NCBI RefSeq assembly: GCF_943734655.1
Contig: NC_071354.1
Coordinates: 2,329,001-2,393,000 of the forward strand
DNA from: Sabethes cyaneus
Lineage: Eukaryota > Arthropoda > Insecta > Diptera > Culicidae
Direction of reading: 5' to 3'
DNA length: 64,000 bases
Under the pieces are notes generated by a model, which saw nothing but the letters and a program-made list of their open reading frames with translations, searched no databases and had not been told where the DNA came from. The position numbers and the translations under genes are program-made. Shown piece by piece: positions 1 through 11,220 of the stretch (position 1 is its first letter; each line of letters begins with the position of its first letter).

Positions 1-1972
1 TCCCGAAATGAGCGACGGCGATGACGACAACAACCGGGAACAGGTCTTCGAAGGAGGCGGCAGAGAGCAGTCGGCTCACGATATACAATTATTTTTACGC
101 TGAGGCAGTCAGTGGTGTTTGGCATCCAAACGATGATGCCTGAAAACAAGTGCAACCATTGGGCCTTGTTTGGGAGAGGAGCACTAGCAAGCGTCGCCGC
201 GGTGAGGATATGTTGTTGGTCAAGAAATTTCAGGATGGAAATTACGATGCGATCTTTACCCGCGCACTGTACTGTATAATTATCAAACAATAAACCGAAT
301 TGAGGGACGGTCAGCTGCAGAAACGCATTGTTGGTTCCATCCGTTCGGGACTGAATAGCAATCGGTATGCTTCGTTGTGGGAATTTCGCTATCTCAATCG
401 GGTAGAAAAGAATGAAGTTGAAACGGAAATGTTCGTCGTTGAAGTAAAAATGTTCGAAGACAAAATCAAATAAGTAAAATCAATTTACGAATATTGCATT
501 CAAACATCGTTAAGACATCAAATTATAAAATCAAAGCATTAAAATTTTCTTGACGGTTTTCATTGTCAGCACACTTTTCCAACTGATAGGCAAAAAAGAC
601 CATCAAAATTGACTTTAATCGAAACATTTGATAAACCTGCAATAGTACGAATTGTCCGAAAGGTAGCCAAATAAAAAAAAAACAATCAACAACGATATTT
701 CCTCCATTATCCTCAATGTCTGTTTCACCGTCCAGTAAGCATCAGGTAATGCCGTTTGATTGAACGAATCTTTTGAAATTCCCGTTGATTGAAATGCGAC
801 TCGATTGGGTCGTTCTATCAGCATCATTTTATCTTCTCTTTATGACCCTCGCTCGGGAGGCAACTTTTTCGCAGTATCTACGTCCAGCCCGCTCTGATGA
901 CAGGAAGAGAACAAGTTTATGCGCAGAAATATGAATGGCATTGAGGATCTCCCGGTATTTCTACCCGCGTGATCAAAGAAGTAACGCGACGTCTAATGTA
1001 TCAAATATGAAATGTGATTAATTTATAATTTGGCAAATTGAATTGGCTGCGTTATTCTCTCTACTGACGCTCTGCCTCGTTCGTCCGCATTGATTCGCTT
1101 CATTTTGCGACTGCTTCGCAATTGTCTTCGATTACCCTTCTCGAAGGTGAGACCTGATTTATGAGTCAATTCATTTCGTTTCGCTTTTCCGATTGCTGAA
1201 CAGTGATCACTGTTAAATATTAGCAGCTGACAGACATAGGATGAAATAACAATAATTCCTTGCTTGGTCAGAAATCAATTCTTGATCGGTTTCCTACCCT
1301 CGTATGTTATGTTGTTGCTCCACGTATGGTTGATCAGTTCAATTGAGACATACTTTATGATGATGGCATTCGTTCGTCTGGAAATAATGGTTCCACTTCT
1401 AAAAGCAAAGTGGATACATGCCGACACCTGCACCCAGGACCAGGTTGATGTGTGATTGAACTAATCCATTGCTCGATTGTTGCTGATTGGCGTAGGAATG
1501 TCGAAGCTCGATGGTCGGCGTTTTTACAGCCACAATCGGTCCATATTCGGAGGTGCTTTTAGTGGTTTATTCTTACATTTTCGAGGGATTGGCTGCTTAG
1601 CAGTCCACTTGAATTTTTCCGCTCCGCCAAGATGAGGTGAACACATACGCAGTGTACGTACCATTCTGAAATGCGGTCTTGTGATTTGTTTCTATATTTT
1701 AAAGCGCTGAAAACTGAGCCCTCGTGTGATTTCTTTGGAATTCCAGAAAAGATTTTGGGGAACATAAAAAACCCACAAGAATGTGGCTCAAAGTTGATAT
1801 AACTAACTGGTATGTCGTTAAACTATTTTACACACGCTTGAAACTAGAAGGTTAAAAATTCAGTTTCTGCAAAAACATAGCAGATCTATTGGATTTAGCT
1901 CAAAGTATAATACGATTTTGATGTCCCGCTTTGTCTGCTTCTTATTGATTTAACAGTTTTCTAAACCTTGTA
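1..1972. other. Unique non-coding DNA, no gene supported
   Basis: AT-rich sequence with only short open frames of 60-70 codons and no recognisable protein, RNA or repeat. No convincing pair of splice sites around a coding-like stretch was seen. It ends where the 7-bp array begins. Confidence 0.6.
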
Positions 1973-3120
1973 TGATTTCTGATTTCTGATTTCTGATTTC
2001 TGATTTCTGATTTCTGATTTCTGATTTCTGATTTCTGATTTCTGATTTCTGATTTCTGATTTCTGATTTCTGATTTCTGATTTCTGATTTCTGATTTCTG
2101 ATTTCTGATTTCTGATTTCTGATTTCTGATTTCTGATTTCTGATTTCTGATTTCTGATTTCTGATTTCTGATTTCTGATTTCTGATTTCTGATTTCTGAT
2201 TTCTGATTTCTGATTTCTGATTTCTGATTTCTGATTTCTGATTTCTGATTTCTGATTTCTGATTTCTGATTTCTGATTTCTGATTTCTGATTTCTGATTT
2301 CTGATTTCTGATTTCTGATTTCCGATTTCTGATTTCTGATTTCTGATTTCTGATTTCTGATTTCTGATTTCTGATTTCTGATTTCTGATTTCTGATTTCT
2401 GATTTCTGATTTCTGATTTCTGATTTCTGATTTTCGATTTCTGATTTCTGATTTCTGATTTCTGATTTCTGATTTCTGATTTCTGATTTCTGATTTTTGA
2501 TTTCTGATTTCTGATTTCTGATTTCTGATTTCTGATTTCTGATTTCTGATTTCTGATTTCTGATTTCTGATTTCTGATTTCTGATTTCTGATTTCTGATT
2601 TCTGATTTCTGATTTTCGATTTCTGATTTCTGATTTCTGATTTCTGATTTCTGATTTCTGATTTCTGATTTCTGATTTCTGATTTCTGATTTCTGATTTC
2701 TGATTTCTGATTTCTGATTTCTTATTTCTGATTTCTGATTTCTGATTTCTGATTTCTGATTTCTGATTTCTGATTTCTGATTTCTGATTTCTGATTTCTG
2801 ATTTCTGATTTCTGATTTCTGATTTCTGATTTCTGATTTCTGATTTCTGATTTCTGATTTCTGATTTCTGATTTCTGATTTCTGATTTCTGATTTCTGAT
2901 TTCTGATTTCTGATTTCTGATTTTTGATTTCTGATTTCTGATTTCTGATTTCTGATTTCTGATTTCTGATTTCTGATTTCTGATTTCTGATTTCTGATTT
3001 CTGATTTCTGATTTCTGATTTCTGATTTCTGATTTCTGATTTCTGATTTCTGATTTCTGATTTCTGATTTCTGATTTCTGATTTCTGATTTCTGATTTCT
3101 GATTTCTGATTTCTGATTTT
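1973..3120 (+). repeat. Heptanucleotide satellite (TGATTTC)n, about 164 copies
   Basis: A perfect 7-bp periodicity of TGATTTC runs for about 1148 bp. Only a handful of units deviate, all by substitution rather than indel: near 2322 (TCCGATT), 2433 and 2614 (TTTTCG), 2498 and 2921 (TTTTTGA) and 2722 (CTTATT). The phase is never lost. Such homogeneity implies recent expansion or continual homogenisation. The flanks are unrelated unique DNA. Confidence 0.98.
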
Positions 3121-6100
3121 ATTACGACAATAAAACTAAGTAGAAAAAGTTTTGTTAAAAACGGCTGAACTTTAGTTATGTTTTATCATACTCCTACTTT
3201 TTTATTAAATTTTTTCCAAATTCAACCAACTACATCCAAATTCTTAAACTGTAAATCTTCTCTCCAGAAACCGGAAATGAAATTCTAGGCGGGTTACAAT
3301 CCTAAGAAATTGAAAGGAAAAAAACTCTGATCAATCGCTCGTCAATCGCCTGACAGCTAAATGCGATCAAAACTTTCCACTCCCATCCTAAATGTTACCA
3401 AAATCAACGTCTTTTCTCGCTGAATGTGATTAACGCGTTCCTTAGCACATTACCTAAGTAACACACAAAAGACCAATTGATTCACTTCCTCCTTCGTAAT
3501 CTAAATCCCATACCATACACTGCATTGTAGGAGCTCTGGTTGACACCGTAAAGGAAGATTAATTTTTGACACAAATCTCCATGCCCGATTCGATATAGGA
3601 AACGAACCCAGGCCCGGCCCAGTAAAAATCGAAAAAAAATCATAACATCGCAGGGAAAGAATATAAAAATGTATCCTTACCTCTCTCTTTAGGTGAATGA
3701 GCCAGAGCACAAAGGTAAACCATCATATGCTGTATACATACTCATGCCACTCGATTTCGCTTCGTCCGTTCGTCCTGCCAATACCATCGCCTTTTGTCAC
3801 CAACGAGTGAGCTTTATTAAACTTTTATTTTCCTCTCCTTTCAGGGCGAGATTTAGTTACAATTTCTTCCTGTGACCACACCAGTCAGTAGCGTCAGCAG
3901 CTATTGAGGATCTTGTACGAATGAACCGGTATGAAAAATCTATCGATTGTGTGCTTCCTTTTGTCACCGTTGCCACTGTTCCTCATACCACTGTTCAACA
4001 TCGTCAACCGAACGGAAGTGAGGGAAAAATGTTTGCAATTGAATCTCCTTCTTCGGTTCAGCGTCAGCGAATGAAAAAAATAATAATAATACGACCAGTC
4101 TTCAACCAGTAAATTGACAAGGTGTGGTCCCATTATCCCCGGGACCCCGTGACTGTCAGCCGGCCAAGCCTGGATAATAAATTAAAAGAATTAGAACATT
4201 TCAGTGTTTCCGTAACTCTGCTAAATGCAATGCGATCCGAGAAGGTGCTGTTGACAGTTTTGTCAAAAGATAGCTTAACGGAACTTAATTGAATGGCTGG
4301 TAACTGAAGCTAAAGAGGAAAAAATATTGTTATTTGATTTTTTTCCTTACGCTTCTGATATAGCTTCTGCCAGATTGAAATTGAATGTACCGAGAGCGCG
4401 TAGCTTTCTTGGGTGGACGATGATTGGGGCGTGCTGTTTCCTATACATATTCTGAAGCGGACAGGTTTGTTAATGAGTTTTTCGCTGATGGGTGATATTA
4501 AATTTCTGATATCTGCACTCATAGTGGAAACACGAGGTCTATAACTTTTTCGATGGATGGGAAATGGCTTTGAAATGGGAGTAGCATACAGTAATTGATA
4601 TTGATACCGAAATCAGGTTTTGGTGAGAAAATTTCAAATTACCGTGAAACATTCAAGTTTCAAGCTATGTCTTTGGCATCACGTTAAAAAACTGCATTGC
4701 TGCAATCAATCCCTTGATTTTGGAATCAACATATTCAACCACGTCTCCGGTTCGGAAATCATAGAGCATCGCACCGAGAAGACAAACTCCTGTCACTTCC
4801 ATAAATCAAACTGACTAAATGTAACTCGACCAAGCGAGCGAGGTAAGTTCCACTGCTGTAAGCATGTCCTGGCAGAGTCACTTCCAGCTTCGCAAAGGCA
4901 ACATAGTTGCAAGTGGAACGCCATCACGTCGCAGCAGCGCAGACGGAACAAATTGTGCTTCGCTGGGTAAAATGATACAGCTCTGCAAATTTGTTTGAAA
5001 CAAAGCTTCTCAACTCCGATCTCCACTCCGAAAAGGAGTTACATCTTGGCTACATCGGAAGAAGGCACCCATCCGACGGACGTCTTCGCTATCCTCTAGG
5101 TGACGTTGAGTGATTCTAAATTGCATCTGGCGGAACGTGATGCGTGTTGGTGTTTTTTTTTCTTTCTACCAAGTGCGACAGGCTGTGAATCTCCGGGCAT
5201 GTTTCAGAAACGAAAACCGGAAACACTTTGGTTGTAAGTGACAGCATTATCACCATGACACGTCAGATACGTGTAGTTTTGCATGAGAATGTATCCTTAC
5301 GACCCGGTTCCGGACATCCAAAAGCAGTTTATTGCAGTTTTGGCTAGAGACTACAGATTCAAATATTGCAGGTCTTGCATAAACGTTAAACACATTGGAA
5401 TTTTTAGCCATGGACCTTTCCCATAGAGTTATTTGTTCTTTCTGAATAAAGACCAGTTGCATTCCTCCTAATGAGATTCCCTTCCCTTAACAAATTGTTT
5501 AGCTAAATAACCTAGGCCAAGATCCGCCCGTGTATACGTAAAACTCACCTGGTCATTGGCTGGAAAGATAATTCAAACAGTAGAATGAGCGTAGCATTAG
5601 GTTCAGCACCCTTGCCATGCCGAAAGAGCCGATGTAGATTCCGAACAAATAAAGCCAAACGAAGGAATAAATTCTTTCGTCAAATTAAACGTGCCTCGGC
5701 ACTAAACAAAAGACAAATAGCGAGCTTCTTCGACTCTCGAGTGGGTATATGGGTGGGAAACAGTAGCCGTAGGTTGCTTCGGGACAGCTAAACTTCTTCG
5801 AGGCGCTCGTCTCCTGACTTTCTTCTTTATGCCTGGCAGGCCACCGGAAGAAAACTTCGGAAACGACGAATGGCGGAGGTTATTAATACTCACTTATTCC
5901 GGTTCCTAAACAAACAATTAATCGTAGCCCAAGAGTGATTGAAACGCTTCATCGGGAGGATATTTGTCGTGAAATTAAATTTGAAAGAAATTATTTACTT
6001 TGCGCCTGAACCGCTCCTCCGGCATCCCTAGCCGTTCAAGCTCGATACTCTGGGAAAAGCGCTCCGCTCTCGGAACCGTTCAGCACTGTTGTCAATAGCC

Positions 6101-8121
6101 AACAGGCAGTCCGTAGCTCAGCACCGCCTCTATTGGCACGGATAATGGTCGATATCGATTAATTCCACCTCCGTCCAAGAATATATTTATGGCTCGCAAC
6201 AGGCATTTACTGTTGCCGCTAAAGGAAACGGAATGGAATTCAATCGGAAACAACTCTCGTAGCAACCAGCAGTTCAATTCCACATACATCTAAACTATTC
6301 ACGAACTGCCAGGGAGATTTACCTCCGAGTGTGATTGTTGTTATAGTTGAAGAAACAAGCCATACGAAGCGAGCACCGGCACAACGTAGATAGATAATCA
6401 ATTTATTCTGCCACCGCCACCGCCACTTGAAACGAAAAGCTGCCGGACCGAAAATGTCCCAGTCCGGGTATCCTTACCCGATCGAGAGGTTACTCGAGCC
6501 CAGCCGCCAGGCAATAACCGGTAAATATTTGCACAGGAGTTGCCCGTCGTTATTGTAAGGATCCACCAACCAGCCAACTCGGTCTAGCAGTCAAAGCAGA
6601 GGAAAGAAAATGCAATAAGTTTCATTCAACCGGCACAACGTGTGTTGATTTTCCAACAGAATCCGGTGTCTAATATGTTTGATTTGGCTTCCAGTGATTA
6701 TTGTCTCCGACGATGGCTCAAGTGCTTCCAGCTGCACTCTGCTGCACACGAAAGGAACCTGGAAGGAGAAACGTGCATAAAGGGCTCGCTCGATGAAGTC
6801 GGCAATTCATAGAGCGTATTGTTATTATTAAAAACAAATTTCAAGATTTAATTTAGCAGAAAACAACGATGCTTCTGTTGTTTACTCACCGTTCCGGGAA
6901 ACGAAAATGCAGGCAGGTAGGACTCAAGTGATCCCTCTAATTGCCGGAAAGGTGTGTTTGCTTTACTGCTAAACTAGCTAGGAGAAACGACTGCAGAAAC
7001 TTTTCATTTCGGATTATGTTTCCTTCAATGAAATGCTCTTCAACGGCGAACCGCGCTTATTTACACACACTCAATGCATCTTTCACGACGAGCTATTCGT
7101 GAAAAAACTAATCTATCTGCATTGAAACTTACTTCAGCAAAATTAGCTTAGCTAGCTTTCTTTTCCGCCATTGAGTAAATGACTCAACAAACAAATCCGG
7201 TCTGTGAAAAAAGTGGAAATCTTCATTTCGAATTCCGTTTCCGTGTCCCAATTTCAATGGAAAATAGCAATCATAACCATTATCAAAGCGCACTCAGCAC
7301 TCAATGTTCATCGTAATCAGCAACAGCGAACGCGAGTAAGTGCGCTCATTTTCAATTTTCCGCAGTCCCGTGCATATCCGACATTGCACCCGTCTCGCTA
7401 CACTTACTGCATTGCTCGCCGGCGGCATTGAATGCACGTTCCGATGCCTTCCCGTCAGTGCGAGCACACATCCACACGGTTCCGTGCTCTATTGTTCGAG
7501 CCAAATGGGGCTTTCATCTGCGAGGAAAAATCTATTCCCGCGGAACCATGCTACGTGTTTCTTCCATGCTGCCATCATGTTTGCTGCAGTTCTGACTTGA
7601 CTAGCACGTGCCATTAGAAATGGAACATTCCACATCAACGGAATCGAAACGTTCCGAATCGAAAGTCAGTCAGTCAATGGGCCATGGTTGGATGTTGGAT
7701 GCCAGCATTAGCGGCAGGTACGTCCGAGTATTCCATTATAAATGGCATGATTAGGAATATTTTTGACTGACCTCACTCCGGCACGGGTCAACTAAATACA
7801 ACGCCAGCAGCCTGGAAGTAAATATATCGGATAAACCAATGTAACTCTTTTAGTGGGAAACTTTTTTGAAGTCAACTCTACTGGATGTAATAGATACACC
7901 TCGGTCCTTTATCTTTCTTTTAACTACTTTTTCAACTATTGAAGGATTTGGTAGTCTATACGAAACGAATGCGAAAAAGCATCAAGTACCCCATCTAGAG
8001 AAAAGGTAACAAACGAAATATGCAAGATATTGAAACTCTTGATAAGAATTTTTTTATTCGACAGCCGAGACCCATGGTAAATAACTGTCAAAAATCAATA
8101 AACGCAAGATTAGCTAACTTA
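3121..8121. other. Non-coding DNA, no gene supported
   Basis: Five kilobases with scattered short open frames and no recognised domain, RNA gene or transposon. 4041-4110 and other short runs are low complexity. The stretch reads as intron or intergenic DNA. Confidence 0.55.
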
Positions 8122-9360
8122 AAAACCCGAATTAATCCACCTAGCGGCGTGACCTAGCCTTTCTACTGCCACAATAATCATTATTTAATTTCTAAGGAAC
8201 TTAATTGTAGATGTATAGATGTTATATTAGACTATATTTTTAAATATTTAAATATATTTAAATTTTAAAAATCCTTATTTGCCAGTAAAATTCACAACGT
8301 ATTGTGTAGAATAATTATATTTTCTTTCCTTGGGTGCGTAAATACATGTAAGCGTCATTTATGTTACTTGATGAACACCTTATAATATTTATAGAAAAAT
8401 AATGTAAACACAAAAGATAATTTTTACAGACATGAATGAATATGTATAGAAAATTGGAAATTAACCCTCTAACGGGTCTACAGACGGCCTTAACTTTCGG
8501 GCTTCAGAGCCACATACGAAACTTGTTTTGAATTGACAATATGAAGTATTTGTTCATAGCAGATTTTTTGATATTTTGATATTAATACCATGCATTCAAA
8601 TGTTAGCATCTTTGAAAAACAAGAGTTCAGAAAAATTATTATTATATTTCACTTATGAAGAAAAAGGATATCTACAACAAAATGATTGATCTCAAAATTT
8701 TACTATTAGTTTGCTTGGCTTCAATTTTGCAATATATCTGAATTAGACAAAAATTACTGAATAGAGCATTAGATATGAAAACGAGAAATGGAACTATTTC
8801 TCAGCTAGCGCTCCTTCAGATAATTATTTTTGCATGAAAATCAAAACTTAAGCTTCTTTTGAATGTACTTTCATGAAAAGATAGTCATTAGCTTGATCGC
8901 TTCGTTTTTACAATGTTAGAGGGTTAGGAAAACAAGACGAGGTCGAAAAATAGTGCCAAAGCTGCGCCATAAACATGCTTGAGAATGGGAAATACGATCG
9001 ATATGATTCCCAGTGCTTGTTTTTTTTGATTTATTTATTAAAACATGATACATGACATAAGACATCTGTCCTTTAAAATATCACTAACGAAAACAAATCT
9101 TACAAAATTTCTACCGTGCAACGTTTACTTCCTATTTTTCATATAATTCTAAGCTCTAGTATCTATTGATTGAAAAGAGCATCTATTGATGTGCAGAATT
9201 TGTTTGGAATTTGTACAAATTTATTTGGAAAAATCAACTAACTTGTATTTTTGATTCAATACACCACTATACCTACATGCTTAAATAAACTGCTTTTCTT
9301 CGCTTTTTGCTTTTCTTGTACAATTGTGAGTAACAGCAAGTGAAGAAAATGACAATTGAA

Positions 9361-9558
9361 ATCTGAAATCAAAGAAAAGAAAAAACTTTTCGATTGAATC
9401 CCACTATTTAATATTTATTTGCAACAGATACGTAGTTCGCCTACGACGTGCAGACTTCATCAGTGTCTTATTTCAAAGCGTATACGTATCTGTCGCGAAT
9501 AAATATTAAATAGTGGAATTTAGTCGGTAAAAGTTTTTTCTTTTCTTTAATTTCAGAG
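9361..9558. repeat. Palindromic ribozyme-bearing repeat inside copy 1
   Basis: Left arm 9361-9434 and right arm 9483-9558 are near-perfect inverted repeats; the inner 34 bp differ at only two positions (9401-9434 against 9483-9516). The left arm runs into the hammerhead-type motif at 9423-9467. The right arm keeps only the stem III, stem I and tail part of a second, opposite-strand copy. The paralogous palindrome is at about 36271-36470. Confidence 0.85.
9423..9467 (-). ncRNA. Hammerhead-type ribozyme motif HH-1 (probably inactive)
   Basis: Read on the minus strand, the motif is stem I strand GACA, core CTGATGA (9463-9457), stem II GTCT/AGGC around a nine-base loop, GAAC, the self-complementary TACGTAT, C, then TGTT closing stem I. 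This is the type I hammerhead order with a minimal stem III. The last base of the usual GAAA is C, which breaks the A15.1-U16.1 pair at the cleavage site, so activity is doubtful. The same lesion is present in the paralogue at 36334. Confidence 0.6.
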
Positions 9559-10466
9559 TTCGTATTCCACTAAGAGGCTTCAAAAACTTCAGACAATTGA
9601 CATGTTTCTCACTTTTCTTGAATTTCATTGCAAATTTTAAAATTGCAAATTGTCATCACATACATACATACATACATACATACATACACACATACATCAC
9701 ACACATCTCATACATTGAATACAATCAACATTTGATTGATATGTTTTGATTTCACACGTTTTAACGGTTTAATATACGGTGCTTAAGTGTTAAAGTTTGA
9801 ATAACTTTTGAATGAAGCGTCCGATTTTAAATAACTCGGTTTCGTTTGATAGATCTCAGCAATAATTTTCAAATAATCATAAAATGTGTGATGTTTTTCA
9901 TTAAATTAATGCTTATATGTTACATAAATATGTTTTAAATACTATTTTTTCACATTTCTTTATGTAACTTTCAAACTACAAGTCCAATCGTCATGAAATT
10001 TGGAAGTTAAGGGTTTGCAAGGCTCCTCTTTCATATGCAATCAATTTTGTTCAAATCGGTTAAGGGATCTATGAGATAATGAAGTCCCATATTTTTCGTA
10101 TTTTTATACATAACTTTTGAACTAAAAGTCCGATCAGTATGAAATTCAATAGCGACCAATGGGACACCTAGACCTTTCATTTGACACTAAGAACATTAAA
10201 ATCGGTCCAGCCATCTCTGAGAAAAGTGAGTGAGATTAAAAGCGTCACATACACACACACACACATACACACACACACACACACATACATACACACACAC
10301 AGAAAATGCTCAGTTTTCGAAACTGAGTCGAATGGTATATAACATTCGGCCCGCAGGACCTTCTTTCCATTTCCGGTTTTCCAAGTGATTTCTATACCTT
10401 TATACTATATATTTATATAGTAGAAAGGCAAAACACCGTAGTTGCATTTCTCACATTCATTTCACA

Positions 10467-10472
10467 TTTATT
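10467..10472 (-). terminator. Polyadenylation signal AATAAA of the VPV-repeat gene
   Basis: AATAAA on the minus strand lies 35 bases downstream of the TGA stop of the 10508-11125 gene, a normal spacing for a short 3' UTR. The dispersed repeat starts about 33 bases further on. Confidence 0.7.
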
Positions 10473-10507
10473 CATTCAACTAATTATCATACTTAACAAT
10501 CTACGTT

Positions 10508-11125
10508 TCAAAACAGATCCCAGTGTTTCTTGTGTTCCTTAATCTGAACAGTCACGGGGACGTGCTTCTCGACGTACACCGGCTTCTGCACGTACACTGG
10601 AACTGGCTTCTCAACATGAACTGCGTACGGTTTCGGGACCTCAACGTATTCCTTCTGGACGACTGGGACTTTCACTTCGACTGGGTACGGAACTGGGCGG
10701 TCAACATGAACCGGCACCTTCTTTTCGACGTAAACCGGGACGTTCTTCTCGACAACCACCGGGACCTTCTTTTCGACATGAACCGGGTATGGGACTTTCA
10801 CTGGCACGGGGACGTGTTTTTCGACCTCTACCGGGAAAGGCACCGGAACTTTCTTGGTGATCGTGGTGGACACGTGCTTCACTTGATGGTGATCGTCATC
10901 GTAGAAGTTGCGGTGGCTATCATATCCGAAATCGCCATGATCGTCGCTCAATTCCCAGAGACCACGTTTCTCCTTCTTGCTGTTGGAATCATCGACTGCC
11001 GCACAGGAAACTAGGGCCAAAGCCATACAAAATACAATAAACGCCTGTGCAAGGTTGATTGATTAAAACAGCAATTAGTTGATAAGTTTTGTGAGCCACT
11101 ATTTATTACACTTTGTTACCTTCAT
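10508..11125 (-). CDS. Secreted VPV-repeat cuticular-like structural protein (two exons)
   Basis: Exon 1 supplies only ATG AAG (11125-11120). A GTAACA donor opens a 75-bp intron (11119-11045) that ends in TTGCACAG, and exon 2 runs from 11044 to the TGA at 10508. The spliced start reads MKAFIVFCMALALVSCAA, a classic signal peptide, giving a protein of about 180 residues. Splicing decides this start: exon 2 has its own internal ATG at 11026, but using it would cut the signal peptide in half. After an acidic, His/Asp-rich stretch and a KKEKR basic site, residues from about 65 onward are repeats of the type KVPVPV, HVEKKVPV, YPVEVKV. The product ends in HKKHWDLF. It should be exported and built into an extracellular matrix. 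The composition resembles low-complexity insect cuticular proteins (CPLCP/Vajk-like), but that family name is inference. TATA box, initiator and AATAAA fit the same model. The opposite-strand frame is only a shadow. Confidence 0.85.
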
Positions 11126-11182
11126 GATGGAAGCTACAGTTTCACTTGTACTGCACTCTGAATCGATAAGATGACTGCAAGC

Positions 11183-11220
11183 GAATGATAGTTTTGGATC
11201 AGATGGCAAGCGTTTTTATA
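11183..11220 (-). promoter_or_regulatory. TATA box and initiator of the VPV-repeat gene
   Basis: TATAAAAA (11220-11213, minus strand) is followed about 30 bases downstream by an arthropod initiator-like TCATTC (11188-11183). The implied 5' UTR is about 60 bases up to the ATG at 11125. Spacing and motifs match insect cuticle-type promoters. Confidence 0.6.

Larger units (their letters stand above)
8122..10433 (+). mobile_element. 2.3-kb dispersed repeat, copy 1 (non-autonomous, DNA-transposon-like)
   Basis: The stretch is collinear with 34911-37450 at high identity along almost its whole length, starting at AAAACCCGAATTAATCC and ending at GTAGAAAGGCAAAA. Near the left end lies GCCTTTCTACT and at the right end its inverse AGTAGAAAGGC, so short near-terminal inverted repeats are present. 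It has no coding capacity. It contains a hammerhead-type palindrome (9361-9558), a short ACAT run (about 9660-9687) and an AC-rich run (about 10246-10301). No clear target-site duplication was seen. The right end lies about 33 bp beyond the polyadenylation signal of the neighbouring minus-strand gene. Family name not assigned. Confidence 0.85.

Noticed and set aside
10523..11014. 163-codon plus-strand frame opposite the VPV-repeat gene
   Set aside because: It is the shadow of a periodic coding sequence on the other strand; no signal peptide or splice model, and its composition mirrors the repeat.
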